From NCBI GenBank assembly GCA_002900995.3, contig PJEW03000013.1, positions 831,395 to 895,394 on the forward strand: DNA of 64,000 bases, given 5' to 3'. Within the stretch, counting starts at the first letter, position 1, and each line of letters begins with the position of its first letter. The notes below the pieces were generated by a model that had not been told where the DNA came from, did not search any database, and was given only the letters and a program-made list of their open reading frames with translations. Below are positions 54,544-64,000 of this stretch, one piece after another. Both the position numbers and the translations under genes were made by a program. This stretch comes from Ganoderma boninense (lineage: Eukaryota; Basidiomycota; Agaricomycetes; Polyporales; Polyporaceae).

Positions 54544-56242
54544 TCACGCACTAATAAACGAGCGCTGCGTCTGATATCCACACTCGACCCATCGGAAGAT
54601 CCCGCCCGCAAAATATTGAGTAAATGAATATCGACGCTCGTGCTGTGCCACGGGGATGTTCCCATGCGGCACGAGGGCCGAGGGGATGAGTATTGTTGAA
54701 CCCGGAGGAAACTGTATGATTAATTTGAGTTTCTTGAGGACAAGTTGCTCACGAACCTTGTGGTCGTAGTCCCCAAGAGCTGTGATCGCACACATTCCTC
54801 CGGGATGGTTGTAATGGTCCGTGTGAATGCACGTCGTGGTGCGCGGGCCTAGATTAAGCGTCGCCCCAGCAAAAGTGTTGTTGGGAAAGTTGCGAGAGAG
54901 ACTGGGATTCCTCTCGCACACTTCTTCGAGAGTAGTATCTGCGTAAAAGTTGTGCAGGTCTGGTGCGGTCATGCATAGTGCAACTGAATGATCGCCAAGG
55001 TAAGTCAATATCCATGATGTGTGACGCTAGCAGAACAAGCGTACAGTCTGTGAAGTTGGCTACACGCCGGAGCGGGGTAGCCTCTAGGAGTGCAGAGAGA
55101 GCAGCACAGTTGTGCGGAGAATGGGCAAGATTGCCGATGCGCTGGGAGACGATATGTTACTAGGCGTCCAACCTGATCAACCACATACACACCTGCTGTC
55201 CCCCACCGTATGATATTCCCACCGACACTGCGGGAAAACTAGAATCTGCGCCAGATCATCTATGGACCCTTTCCTTCGCCTGGAGGTGGTACACGCCGTG
55301 GAACTCTTTGAATAGGTCGGAGAGAGCAGCGTTGACCTCCTGATCCCAATTCTCATTGTCAGGTTGGCCTATTAATGAGGACAGTACATGGCCACTAGCA
55401 GATAGGATTGGGATAAATTCCCTGCATCCGCGTGAGATATAACATCAAAAACTCGGAAACAGCGAAGACAATACAAACTTGCCATCCCAGTCAACTTCCA
55501 AGTACCCGTACTCCACAATTAGTGTCTCCACCGAGTGCTCCAGGGGGTCGAACTCGTCATCCTTGTCTAGCACTATGAATGCAGTGCTTGCGACGGAGAC
55601 GTCCTCAAAGGTGAGGGAGAAGTTGGTGTGGATGGGTTCCCCTGGTTGGAGGGAGGCTGCTATGACATCATGAACCATGACTTTGGTGATATTCAAGCTA
55701 CTGTAGTCGAGCCTAGTCGATGCGTCTTTGAACGTGTCAAGGATGTGTTGCTGCACACACTTCTTCACCCTGCGACTGATCTTGGGGTTTTTACCAGTGT
55801 CGACCTGCTTAGATGCAGCACGCTTCCTCTGTCGCGCTGCCTTCGAGTGCTGCTTCTTGTGGTACTTCGATATGGGCATGAGGGGAGACGGATGGGACTG
55901 AGGACAACCGCGAGAGCAGCTGGAGGGAGTCGCAGATGTGAGAATGACTGCAGCTTTTGGCACAGGAAGTGCACAGCTCTTGTCTATATCCTCATCGAGG
56001 GGCTCGAGAGGAAGGTTGTCGGGATCTAGGAGAGTAGCTGTGGTGGATGGTCCGTCACGAAATAGCTCCTCATATCGGACAAAAGCCTTCTCGACTTGCG
56101 TTGCAAGACAGAATCCTGGGATGTGTAATGGGGTACCGATACGAGAATGCCAAGGAGAAAATGTGTTGCTAGAATGCATCTGTCTCCGAGTACGTTGGTC
56201 AGAAACAAGTCTAACATGGTAAGATAAAGATTCTCGCGACAT
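54544..56242 (-). pseudogene. 2OG-Fe(II) dioxygenase-like gene with one in-frame stop
   Basis: Exons 55479-56242 (start uncertain), 55190-55421, 55045-55141 and 54544-54983; introns of 57, 48 and 61 nt, phases joining. Basic N-terminal half, then VEYGYLEVDWDGK, VGISYGGG, NLAHSPHNCAALSALL, FAGATLNLGPRT, CIHTDHYNHPGGMCAITALG (H-x-D), FPPGSTILIPSALVPHGN (distal His) and ERRYSFTQYFAGG (Arg). H-x-D, His and Arg are the 2-oxoglutarate/iron dioxygenase set on a double-stranded beta helix. Basidiomycete proteins of this shape are abundant, and some belong to the TET/JBP group linked to KDZ elements; membership here is inference. A TGA at 55256-55258 interrupts an otherwise open frame, so it is a recent pseudogene or has a sequence error. 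Confidence 0.65.
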
Positions 56243-58880
56243 ACCTGCCGGAAGGGGTCCAATTCGACACTGGATGAGCCTGCAATATGGCAATATGAGA
56301 ACCATAATGCACAGAAGGGGAACACACACGAATGCAAGCTTCGACTAGGTGCCGGAGTGTCGACTCCACATTTTGAGACGAGCAGATGCGTGGTCAACGG
56401 AAACATATCTTGGAGCATCATGGTACCAACGTCCACAGGGGAAGAGCTGTTGAACTCATCGAAAAATATCTGGCCAGGGAAAGACTTGAAGACTTGAAGG
56501 TCATGGAGGAGCCTCCGAGCAGGCAGGGTGAGTCAGCCGTTCGGAGTGGAAAGCAACAGGGATAATGGGGCAGCGGGGATGTCTGACAGGACCCATAGTC
56601 GGCGAAACTCGCGATTGTGCTGAAGGCCGAGGGTGGCAACATCCTTTCTCGAGTGGGTCTATTGAGGGTTATCGCGGAGAGGTGTATGGCATAGCCTGGC
56701 AGGGTCCGCACTCGACTAGGGGGAGGGGATGATTGATTATGTTGCGCACTCCACCAGAATGCACATTTATGTGATCGGCAAGTCCTGTCGACAAATTGGG
56801 ACATATAGCGTCTAGAGAGGGCAAAAGTGAATGTCATCCTGGATCCATGGATATCTTAGTACCATACAAGTAGTTCACTTGCATTCTAAGGTTGAGGTAC
56901 AAAGGTAAGAGCGAGGTAGATTGTGTACCCACAACCCATTGCGTGCGGAAAGAAGGCTAGCGCACCGCCATGGGCCTAGGGACCAGGGGCGCTGGAGCCA
57001 GGACGGACACAGTATGTCATACATAAACTCATCCAATGGAGAAGAAACAAGGGAAGACCAACTGTGCCAGCAAGCTTTACATCTATACAACAATGAGCAA
57101 AAGTAATCTTGCAGCACATGGTATAGATCGAACCGGCTAGAACACTTAGCGCTTAAGTGCTTACCCCCAACCCCTCTCCAAGTGCTGTACTCTCGTGTGT
57201 GTGCGTATATCTCATTCTCCATGCGAATGCTGTCCTCCCTTACATCATGTGCGTCCATACTTGGTGCAAAACACAGTCTGCATGTCATGAACGGCACGCT
57301 CGGCGCCTACCCTGGCGTCTCTCTTTCCCTTTTTGGACTGTTTGCCTCCCGCGTCGTCCTTATTGTCCTCCGTTGTTTAGCAAACCCGTCCCTTGTTCTC
57401 GCAGTACAATAACTCCTGTTACCCATTGTTCCCGTCGTCATTGTACTACATACTATTGTTCTTCCACTGGTTCCCGTGTCCATAGTTACCTATTGTCCCC
57501 GGTTCCCATTGTCCACTACATGTATATAAGACCTGTACTTCGCTACCTGGAGACCTCAGTTTCGACCTCTTGTCTCCAGGTAAGCCTCACTGTATTCTCG
57601 CTCATTAGTTACTCGCTCAATACATCTTGTCTCCAGCCTGACTGTCGAGCCTTGCTCCGCTCTCGCTGCACAAGTGCTCGTCGACGCCCTTGCTCGTCTT
57701 GTAAGCCTCCTCCCTGATCTACTCGACAGCCAGTCGTAACACTGCACGCCATATAGTACTGGTGCCACAGAGCGGCTGTTCGACCTGTCAACGAGGTACC
57801 GTACTATGCACTTGCCGTTGGCGAGACGCGTCTTCACGAATCATGGTGAGCACATCCATGTTGAGCTGTAAACTGACCCCAATATTCAACTAGATACGGG
57901 AATATGGCATCAGCTTGACAGGCTCACTTAGCCATGATGCGACTCAGGCTGTTTTCAATGACAACCGGGGATAGCACCATGCAGTGAAGGTTGTTCAAAG
58001 TGCTAACAGAATGCTCGCACGTATAAGTGTTCCACTTTCCCTCCTTACTGTTTTACAAACTGTTTATAGGGAGTCTCTGCTCCTCCGCACCTGTTCCTTG
58101 GCTCTTCAAGAAGGGACAGGCACCAGATAGGCTACAGGTGGCCGCTGATGAGAGAGCGGACGGGGTTGTAACAAGTAGTTATGTTGAAACCTGGTGTGTA
58201 AACTACTTATCAAACCATGCTCGCGCATGTGTGCTTCTAACTGGACGAAACACAGTGTTGCTCCAGCCCCCACCAACACCTCAACTGAAATCCTGCCTTG
58301 TGCATAGTGAGTTGGGTGCGGCCAATCGCGGATCAATTTTTGTACCATCTATCTTTTTGGTCCATCTCAGGCTACACAGTACTGCTTGTGGAAAATCTGC
58401 ATTCAAGCGCAGTCTCATCCACATGTCTATTTCCCACCCACGACCCCTCCTCTCAGCGCTGTGGCGGCCTAATCGTAGTGGTACACATGCCCTTCAGAAA
58501 AGATTTCTGCAAAACTACCATGGCCAAGGTGGGTCCTGTAAGGCTGAACGTAGGTGCGGGTCACCCCGCGGGTCAACCTAGACCGCCCCGGCGCCTAACT
58601 CGTAGGTTTACGATCTGTAGGTCTAGGTACCTGTGCCATGAATTAGCCGCAGATCTGGATCAGGCCGTCCAGTTTTCCATGACCTATAACGGGTCACCTG
58701 GATTTTCGAGCCTCATTTCAAGCCATTTTGGGGGGATTTGGAGCATAACTATAACATAGATTTGTGACATATGGATAGCATATGGTACATTGAATGGGAG
58801 GTGTTTCCATATCGCCAACCTTGCAGTAAATACAAGCTACTCTGCGCAGACAGACAGGATCACGGCTGAACAGCGGCTAT
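56243..58880. other. No gene; possible LTR remnant
   Basis: Short frames only. A region at 57160-57741 looks LTR-like (separate entry). Confidence 0.4.
57160..57741 (+). other. Possible solo LTR or LTR remnant
   Basis: Pyrimidine-rich with repeated GTTCCC and TATTGT motifs, then TATATAAG at 57523-57530 and ~25 bp later a likely start region. It ends in ...GTCGTAACA, and 25 bp further lies TGGTGCCACAGAGC, loosely like a Copia tRNA-iMet primer site. No internal coding region follows and no second LTR was found. Confidence 0.3.
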
Positions 58881-59796
58881 CTAGAGCTCAAGATCGGAGA
58901 CTTCGGCCTCACTCTCATCGACGACAAACCCCATGCTAATCAGTGCCTCCTCCTCTTCATCCGACTCAGGTTCTTCAGAGCTATCGGACTTGTACTCGTC
59001 GGAGGAATCATAGACTGTGCAAAGGGATGGCATGGAGTCAAACGATTTGTACCCAGAATCGTCAGCGCCTCTCTCGGCGAGCTCCGAGACAGTGCTGATC
59101 GAGGGAGACGGAGCAGCCGACATCATGGCATCAGGCACGACATCAAGATCGGAAGGCTCGGAAGTGCTGTCTGCGGTGTCCTGAGGCACTTGGAAGAGGC
59201 TCGCCAGCACTTCCTCCCGGTACGACTGCGGCCGGGAGATGTTAGTCAATGAATATCACGGTAATAATATCTACAGACAACTCACATAGGGCACGAGGAC
59301 GGTCATGTCTGCGACATAGAGGGCGAGATCGCGCTTCACGCACCTCCCCATTGCGCCTTCAGCTAGGGTGACTAGACCATGGGTGAAGGCGACATAGAAG
59401 TCTGAGTTGACGTGCATGCAACGTGGCCCGATGGTGAACGCGCGGTAGAGGCACGCGAGGTTGAGGAGGATGTTGTGCTCAAAGCTGCCCGTGTTGAACT
59501 TCTTGACGAAGGCGGTGAGAAGGAAAGTGATCCACCATTCCCATGTCGCAGGCGACATAGGCCACCGGCAACGTCCAACGGGGAGGATCATCTACGAGCC
59601 GCAATGGTGAGTGAATGGTGTAAGCGCGTGTGTAGGCGGGGCAAGCACTTACCGTAAGTAGAGCCCGAGGGGAGTCGATGGACAGAAGTACGTGGTCCAC
59701 GGGGTGGTCGGCCTGGTCGTGTAAGGAAGGCCGAGCGGGAATATGGAGGATGAAGGCCGTGTTTGGAGATGGAAGAGGGGGGGGCGATGAGGCCAT
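58881..59796 (-). CDS. Hypothetical protein, three exons (264 aa)
   Basis: Exons 59653-59796, 59286-59591 and 58881-59225; introns of 61 nt (GTAAGT to TCGTAG) and 60 nt (GTGAGT to CCGCAG), all phase 0. Start MASSPPPLPSPN. Residues 50-150 are hydrophobic and helical (WEWWITFLLTAFVKKF, NILLNLACLYRAFT, ALYVADMTVLVPY), without clear transmembrane spacing. The last 110 are acidic and Ser-rich (SSEEPESDEEEE). No family recognised. A clean intact model, so probably a resident gene. Confidence 0.55.
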
Positions 59797-60448
59797 CGTC
59801 GACAGAGCAAGAAGTGTGAGTGTGATGTGGGTTATAGGTTCAGAGTTCCAGGGACTTCGTCGAGTGCACGCCCTGCGAGCAATGGACTTTAGATGCTCGC
59901 ACAACACAGCGGCATGAGCAGGACAGTGGAAGTCGACAGTGGAGTGTGCGGATGTCCGTCGTAACACGTATGTTGATGTGCACATGGTGAAAACAATCAT
60001 CCTCACCATGAGTTTCTCTGCACCTTGTGGGGGAAGCCTGGTTGCTGAGCCAGAGTGGGCATAGGGCAGGGCATGGCAGACCAAGTCGGAGTAGAGTGCG
60101 CCACTAACGAGCGTCTCGGCCCAAGATAACGATCCTAGCAGACTGTCCAGAATTGATACTGAGGCACCGTTTAGACGCTCGATGTGGCGAGAGTAACAGT
60201 GTGTCGGAGAACACGCGGCAGGGCAGATAAACGGGAGAGAACAGCGGACATATGCGATTGTGAACGTCGAGGATAGAGTTGGGTGCGCACTCTCGGGAGT
60301 GCTTCTCTGCACGTGTGAAGAAGCCAAACAACGTCACCTGAATTGGCACCGGGTGAAGTTGAACCATGTCTGCAACGTCCACCTCATTCTCCTCCTGGTC
60401 GCGCTCTTGCTTTCCGTTATCTTCTTTCCTACACGCCTTGGTGTTCCT

Positions 60449-60609
60449 GGCTCGGAATTTGTTTTTCTTGCGCTGGTAGCCCTCTGCCCATGTCTGTCTT
60501 AGGTCCTAGAACGTCGTCTACGTGCGAGGTGGCCTTCGAGTGAGTTTTCTGAGCTGTGGTGCCCCTCACCAGAATTTGTTTTTGTTGTGCTCCTAACCCT
60601 CTGCCCAGG
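60449..60609 (+). repeat. Two-unit direct repeat
   Basis: GAATTTGTTTTTCTTGCGCT...CCCTCTGCCCA at about 60457-60492 recurs at about 60572-60607 with a few changes, ~115 bp apart. Confidence 0.6.
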
Positions 60610-60833
60610 TTGAATTTTGATCTTTGCAGGTCATTGATTCGCAACATGACTGTCCAGCTAGTTTTCTGAAAGAAAATGTGCCCTTCAGCATGTCATGTTG
60701 GACAGTGAAGCCCCTTATGGCTACCAAAACGGGCTTTGCAGCCTTTCCCCTGATGGGCCTCTGAACACGGAAGGGATGAGGAGCGGGCATCCAAATTCGC
60801 GTTCGGCATTCACGAGAGTTTGAGGTGCCAGTG

Positions 60834-60842
60834 GTATATAAG
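60834..60842 (+). promoter_or_regulatory. TATA box of hAT transposase gene
   Basis: TATATAAGG, about 130 bp before the ATG at 60969. The spacing leaves a 5' UTR of roughly 100 nt. Confidence 0.45.
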
Positions 60843-60968
60843 GATTCAAGCAGGCGGGTACGTCTCCCCAGCCGCTTCTTCTCTATTTGGCTCTCACGTT
60901 GGATCCTGTTTCCTCGATTTGCTTGCGTTGTCAGTCTTCGTCCCACCTTCATCCCCTCCATCTCCATC

Positions 60969-63900
60969 ATGTCTTCGTCTACGTCTACGAACAAATGTCG
61001 CCACTCTTGCCATTCCTCCGACCAGCCCTCGGGCGTCCCTCTCCAGCCTTCAAAGAAACTGCGCGAGGGCTCTGTTGAGTGCGCTCCTGGTTCCATTCAG
61101 CCTGGTCCCATTGCGGATGCGTATGCGTCTTCTGACGAGGACGTGTACATCCCGTCCGCTGATCTGGAAGCATCCGATAATTCCTCTGCATCTGGCAGGG
61201 AATTTGAGGACGACGACGGGGATAGCGACACAGTCGGCGCGATTGTGGCGTGCACCAAGGCTGTCGCAGCTCAGAACCGTGCTGGGGTACCCGCTAAGTG
61301 GGATGCTGAAGCGAAGCGTGCGCATTACGTCGAGAAGTACGGCGAGATGACGCCGGAGAATGCGCTCAGTACGTCATCTTTGCTCTATTTGCTGGATTTC
61401 TAGGCAAGATGCTGACGTGCACTGCTTCACAGCTAAGTTAGCAAAGGCTTGGCGCTCGCCCACGTACAACCATTTCAGGTTCCCAGTCGTCGTCACGGAC
61501 GAGGACGGTATTATTTACCACCACTTTATCTGCAAAGAGTAAGTGTCCCTAGCACGCACGGGTCTGTGTGCAGCCTTCGCTAATATACATGCAGCCACCC
61601 CAGCATCTGTGGTCGAGGACCCAGAGTTCCGTCAAATCGTCCGCATGCTGTATGCACGTGCGGAGATCCCCTCCCGAATCAGTGTTTCTCGAGATATCCA
61701 GCATCTCCTGGAGCACGCCCGTGGGCGGCTCATCACTCTGCTCCTAGTAAGTCCACACTGCTCTCTAATCCTGGTGTATGTTCTCTCTAATCACCTGTAT
61801 ATTGTAGGCCCAGCCGGGGAAGATCCATCTGTGCGTAGATGGGTGGACTTCGCCTAACTACATGTCCTTCCTTGGGGTCACGGCGCACTGGGGAGACGGC
61901 AACGGGCTGGAACATGTGACACTTGACTTTATCAGGTATGCTTGTCGCATTGTTGATCAAAATGGCTGACATATTCTAACTATTTATGGACAGGCTAAAC
62001 AAATCGCACACTGGGGAATACCTTGCGGAGAAGCTCGCCAAGTCCCTCAAGGAATACGGCATTCAAGACAAGGTGAGCGTTTGCAGATATGCTTGTGGGG
62101 ATTGCCTGAGTGCTTAGTGATTCGCGTCCGCAGGTCATGGGGCTAACCTGCGATAATGCCGAAAACAATATGACAATGATCATGGAGCTGGAGCGACAGA
62201 TCCCGGGCTACCGCGGTCACGACATGCGTGTTAGGTGCTTTGGGCATGTGCTGAACCTTATCGTAAAGGTCCGTTTGCTATCGTTGTCGTCAATGATGGT
62301 GGTTTTCACTGACTGCGGCCATCAGGCGATTCTCTCACAGTTTTCCCGCTCCCGAGCGTCGAAGAAGGCTAACAAGCCTGTCCATTCCGACTTCGACGTT
62401 GTCCTCCAGGACCTCGACACTGCCCATGAGGATCGCTGGGAGCTTTTGGAGGATTACGAGGAGGAGTTGATCCCTGATGATGAATCTTCGGACGGCGAAC
62501 AAACTGACGAGGCGTGCGACAAGGCAGACGATGACGTCATCGACGACATCGTCCAGAAGCAAGGTGAATCCTTGGTTTTGAAGAAAGAAGACATCCTCGT
62601 CGGGAAACGCGCTCTCAAAAAGGTAGACCCATTCTTGATTTGACAGCCCATGCGCGGGACTGACATCATTGCCATCGGCTTAGATCATGGTGCTTTCCAG
62701 CCATGTCTTTTGCCGCCCGCAGATCCGAACTGTGCTCGCTCATCTCGCCAAGGAAGCTGGGCTGAAAAGCCAGGTTCTGATCCGGCCCGTCCATACTCGT
62801 TGGAACACCGTCACGCACTCCCTTGGTCGTGCCCTCGAGATGCAAGATGTTCTGGAGGCTCTGTGTGATATGCACCAGTTCAACCAGAACGGCGGCGTTC
62901 ATCTCCGTCGCTTCATCCTCGACCCAGAGGAGTGGACAATTCTGCGTGAGTTGTATAATCTTCTTTTCGTGAGTTCCGTCTCAGTTCCGGGCCCTGGCAG
63001 ATTTCACAAGTTCATGAGCTGATTGGTCTGATTGTATCAGCCGTTCCTGTATGCCACAAACAAGATGTCGACGAACAAGCATGCGCTCGTCCATGAGGTC
63101 ATTCCATACATGGACATCCTTACCGAGCATCTTGCGAAGTTTCAAGGTGACAGCACCCTCAAGCCAGTGGTGTGTGCGGGCGCAACCCTCAGGATTGAGG
63201 TAATAAATCGTTACTACTCGAAGACAGACCAGAGCATGGTCTATCGAGTTGGCATGCGTAAGTCTTACAAAGAAAGGTGTATTTATAGATCGCTAACGCA
63301 ATTCACAGTCCTTCATCCGGCCTACAAAAGTCAGTACTTCATCGACCACGAGTGGCCTCAAGAATGGATCGATCAAGCTCTCCTGCTCATTCGGGAGGAA
63401 TGGACAAAGTTCTACAAGCCCGGCCCTTTGGCTGCTATCAAGCAGGAGGACGACGGAGATCTAGACTCCGAACCCGCAAGCCAATCAGACGCCCCGCCTG
63501 GGACTCGTCCAACGACGAGGCGTCCTGGCCACCTCAGCGCGCGTGCGACCATGAATGTAAGTGGATGCCCTTGCAGTGCTCATGACTTACATAATGACTG
63601 AAACACCTCACAGAGTACCCGGAAGATGTTTGAGTCCGCTGCCCAGACTCCATCCACCAAGGACGCACTCGAAGAATACCTTGCATCCCCGCCGACCAAG
63701 GGAGTCAATGATCCGATCGTGTTCTGGCACTTGCACATGCGCTCGACTCAGAACAACCCCGGTGCCGTTACGTTGGGTCGTATGGCCATGAATTTCCTGA
63801 CTATTCCCAGTAAGCCCGATTGGCTGCCTCCGAATGAAGCCGAGTGTACTCATTTAGCCTGTCCGATCTACAGCTACATCGACGGACACCGAACGCGCTT

Positions 63901-64000
63901 TTTCACGTGGCGGATTAACAGTCTCGTGCCTCCGACACTCTCTGGGCGACGCAAGTATCCGCGCGAGTGCCCTCTTGGGTTCCTGGACCGGCATCGCCGG
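60969..64000 (+). CDS. hAT-family transposase, multi-exon, 3' end off window
   Basis: ATG at 60969. Exons about 60969-61368, 61433-61538, 61595-61746, 61808-61935, 61994-62072, 62134-62268, 62326-62622, 62723-62968, 63041-63257, 63309-63556, 63614-63809 and 63874 onward. Motifs: FRFPVVV then HHFICK (start of a BED-type finger), VEDPEFRQIVRMLY, IHLCVDGWTSPNYMSFLGVT (first catalytic Asp), MGLTCDNAENN (second Asp), RVRCFGHVLNLIVKAI, RPVHTRWNT, and the dimerisation end DPIVFWHLH, STDTERAFSRGG and LLGSW. Exons join in phase except at 61538/61595, where frames differ by one and ~50 residues of finger and linker seem missing. It may therefore be defective. The terminal repeats were not found. Confidence 0.82.

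Larger units (their letters stand above)
59797..60968. other. Intergenic between divergent genes
   Basis: Should contain promoters of the minus-strand hypothetical gene and the plus-strand hAT gene, and perhaps the hAT 5' terminal repeat, which I could not identify. Holds a direct repeat (60449-60609) and a TATA box (60834). Confidence 0.45.

Noticed and set aside
1..64000. CRISPR arrays, rRNA genes or bacterial operons
   Set aside because: No spaced repeats or rRNA signatures; gene structure is eukaryotic throughout.

Overview
The window looks like a chromosomal piece of a mushroom-forming basidiomycete (Agaricomycetes). Three things point there. Many short genes are cut by 45-85 nt introns with GTRNGT donors and YAG acceptors, and their reading frames rejoin exactly. 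The transposon families fit (Kyakuja-Dileera-Zisupton [KDZ] transposase, hAT, tyrosine-recombinase [YR] retroelement, Tad-like LINEs). Several proteins look like families expanded in basidiomycetes (a DUF6698-like protein, a Zn2Cys6 regulator, a 2OG-Fe dioxygenase-like protein of the kind often linked to KDZ elements). All names come from reading translations and motifs; no database was searched. One run of exactly 100 N (21858-21957) is a scaffold gap.

Layout. 1-8.5 kb: gene debris, namely a carboxylesterase relic, two related gene fragments, two MITEs with CATCAGC ends, and two copies of a dispersed repeat of about 75 bp. 8.6-17.6 kb: a long LINE broken by a second, 5'-truncated LINE (exact 16-bp target duplication), a MITE and an unidentified 0.8-kb insert. 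17.7-21.7 kb: a DUF6698-like gene relic between two 53-bp direct repeats, then a small hypothetical gene. 21.9-25.3 kb: a decayed KDZ transposase gene on the minus strand, holding an 829-bp perfect inverted-repeat element with tRNA-like Pol III modules. 25.7-28.1 kb: a Zn(II)2Cys6 transcription factor in 11 exons, rebuilt here from splice signals.

28.9-42 kb: the most unusual part. Four minus-strand paralogs have an F-box-like N-terminus and a domain resembling the Pol-beta nucleotidyltransferase fold. They are interleaved with small intron-containing orphan genes and a MYND-finger gene. One paralog keeps the DxD pair, two intact ones have lost the first Asp, and one is a frameshifted pseudogene.

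42.3-48.9 kb: a YR retroelement (gag-like, RT/RNase H, tyrosine recombinase) lying between perfect 32-bp terminal inverted repeats and a 7-8 bp target duplication, which is unexpected for this class. 49-57 kb: sparse debris, a Kelch (KEL3-like) fragment, a 154-aa hypothetical gene and a 2OG-Fe dioxygenase-like gene with one in-frame stop. 58.9-64 kb: an intact small hypothetical gene and a multi-exon hAT transposase that runs off the window.

How it fits together: this is mostly transposon-rich accessory DNA. The KDZ relic and the dioxygenase-like gene recall the published KDZ-TET/JBP association. The hAT gene is a possible trans source for TIR-bounded units, and the NTase-like array looks like a local, fast-diversifying family.
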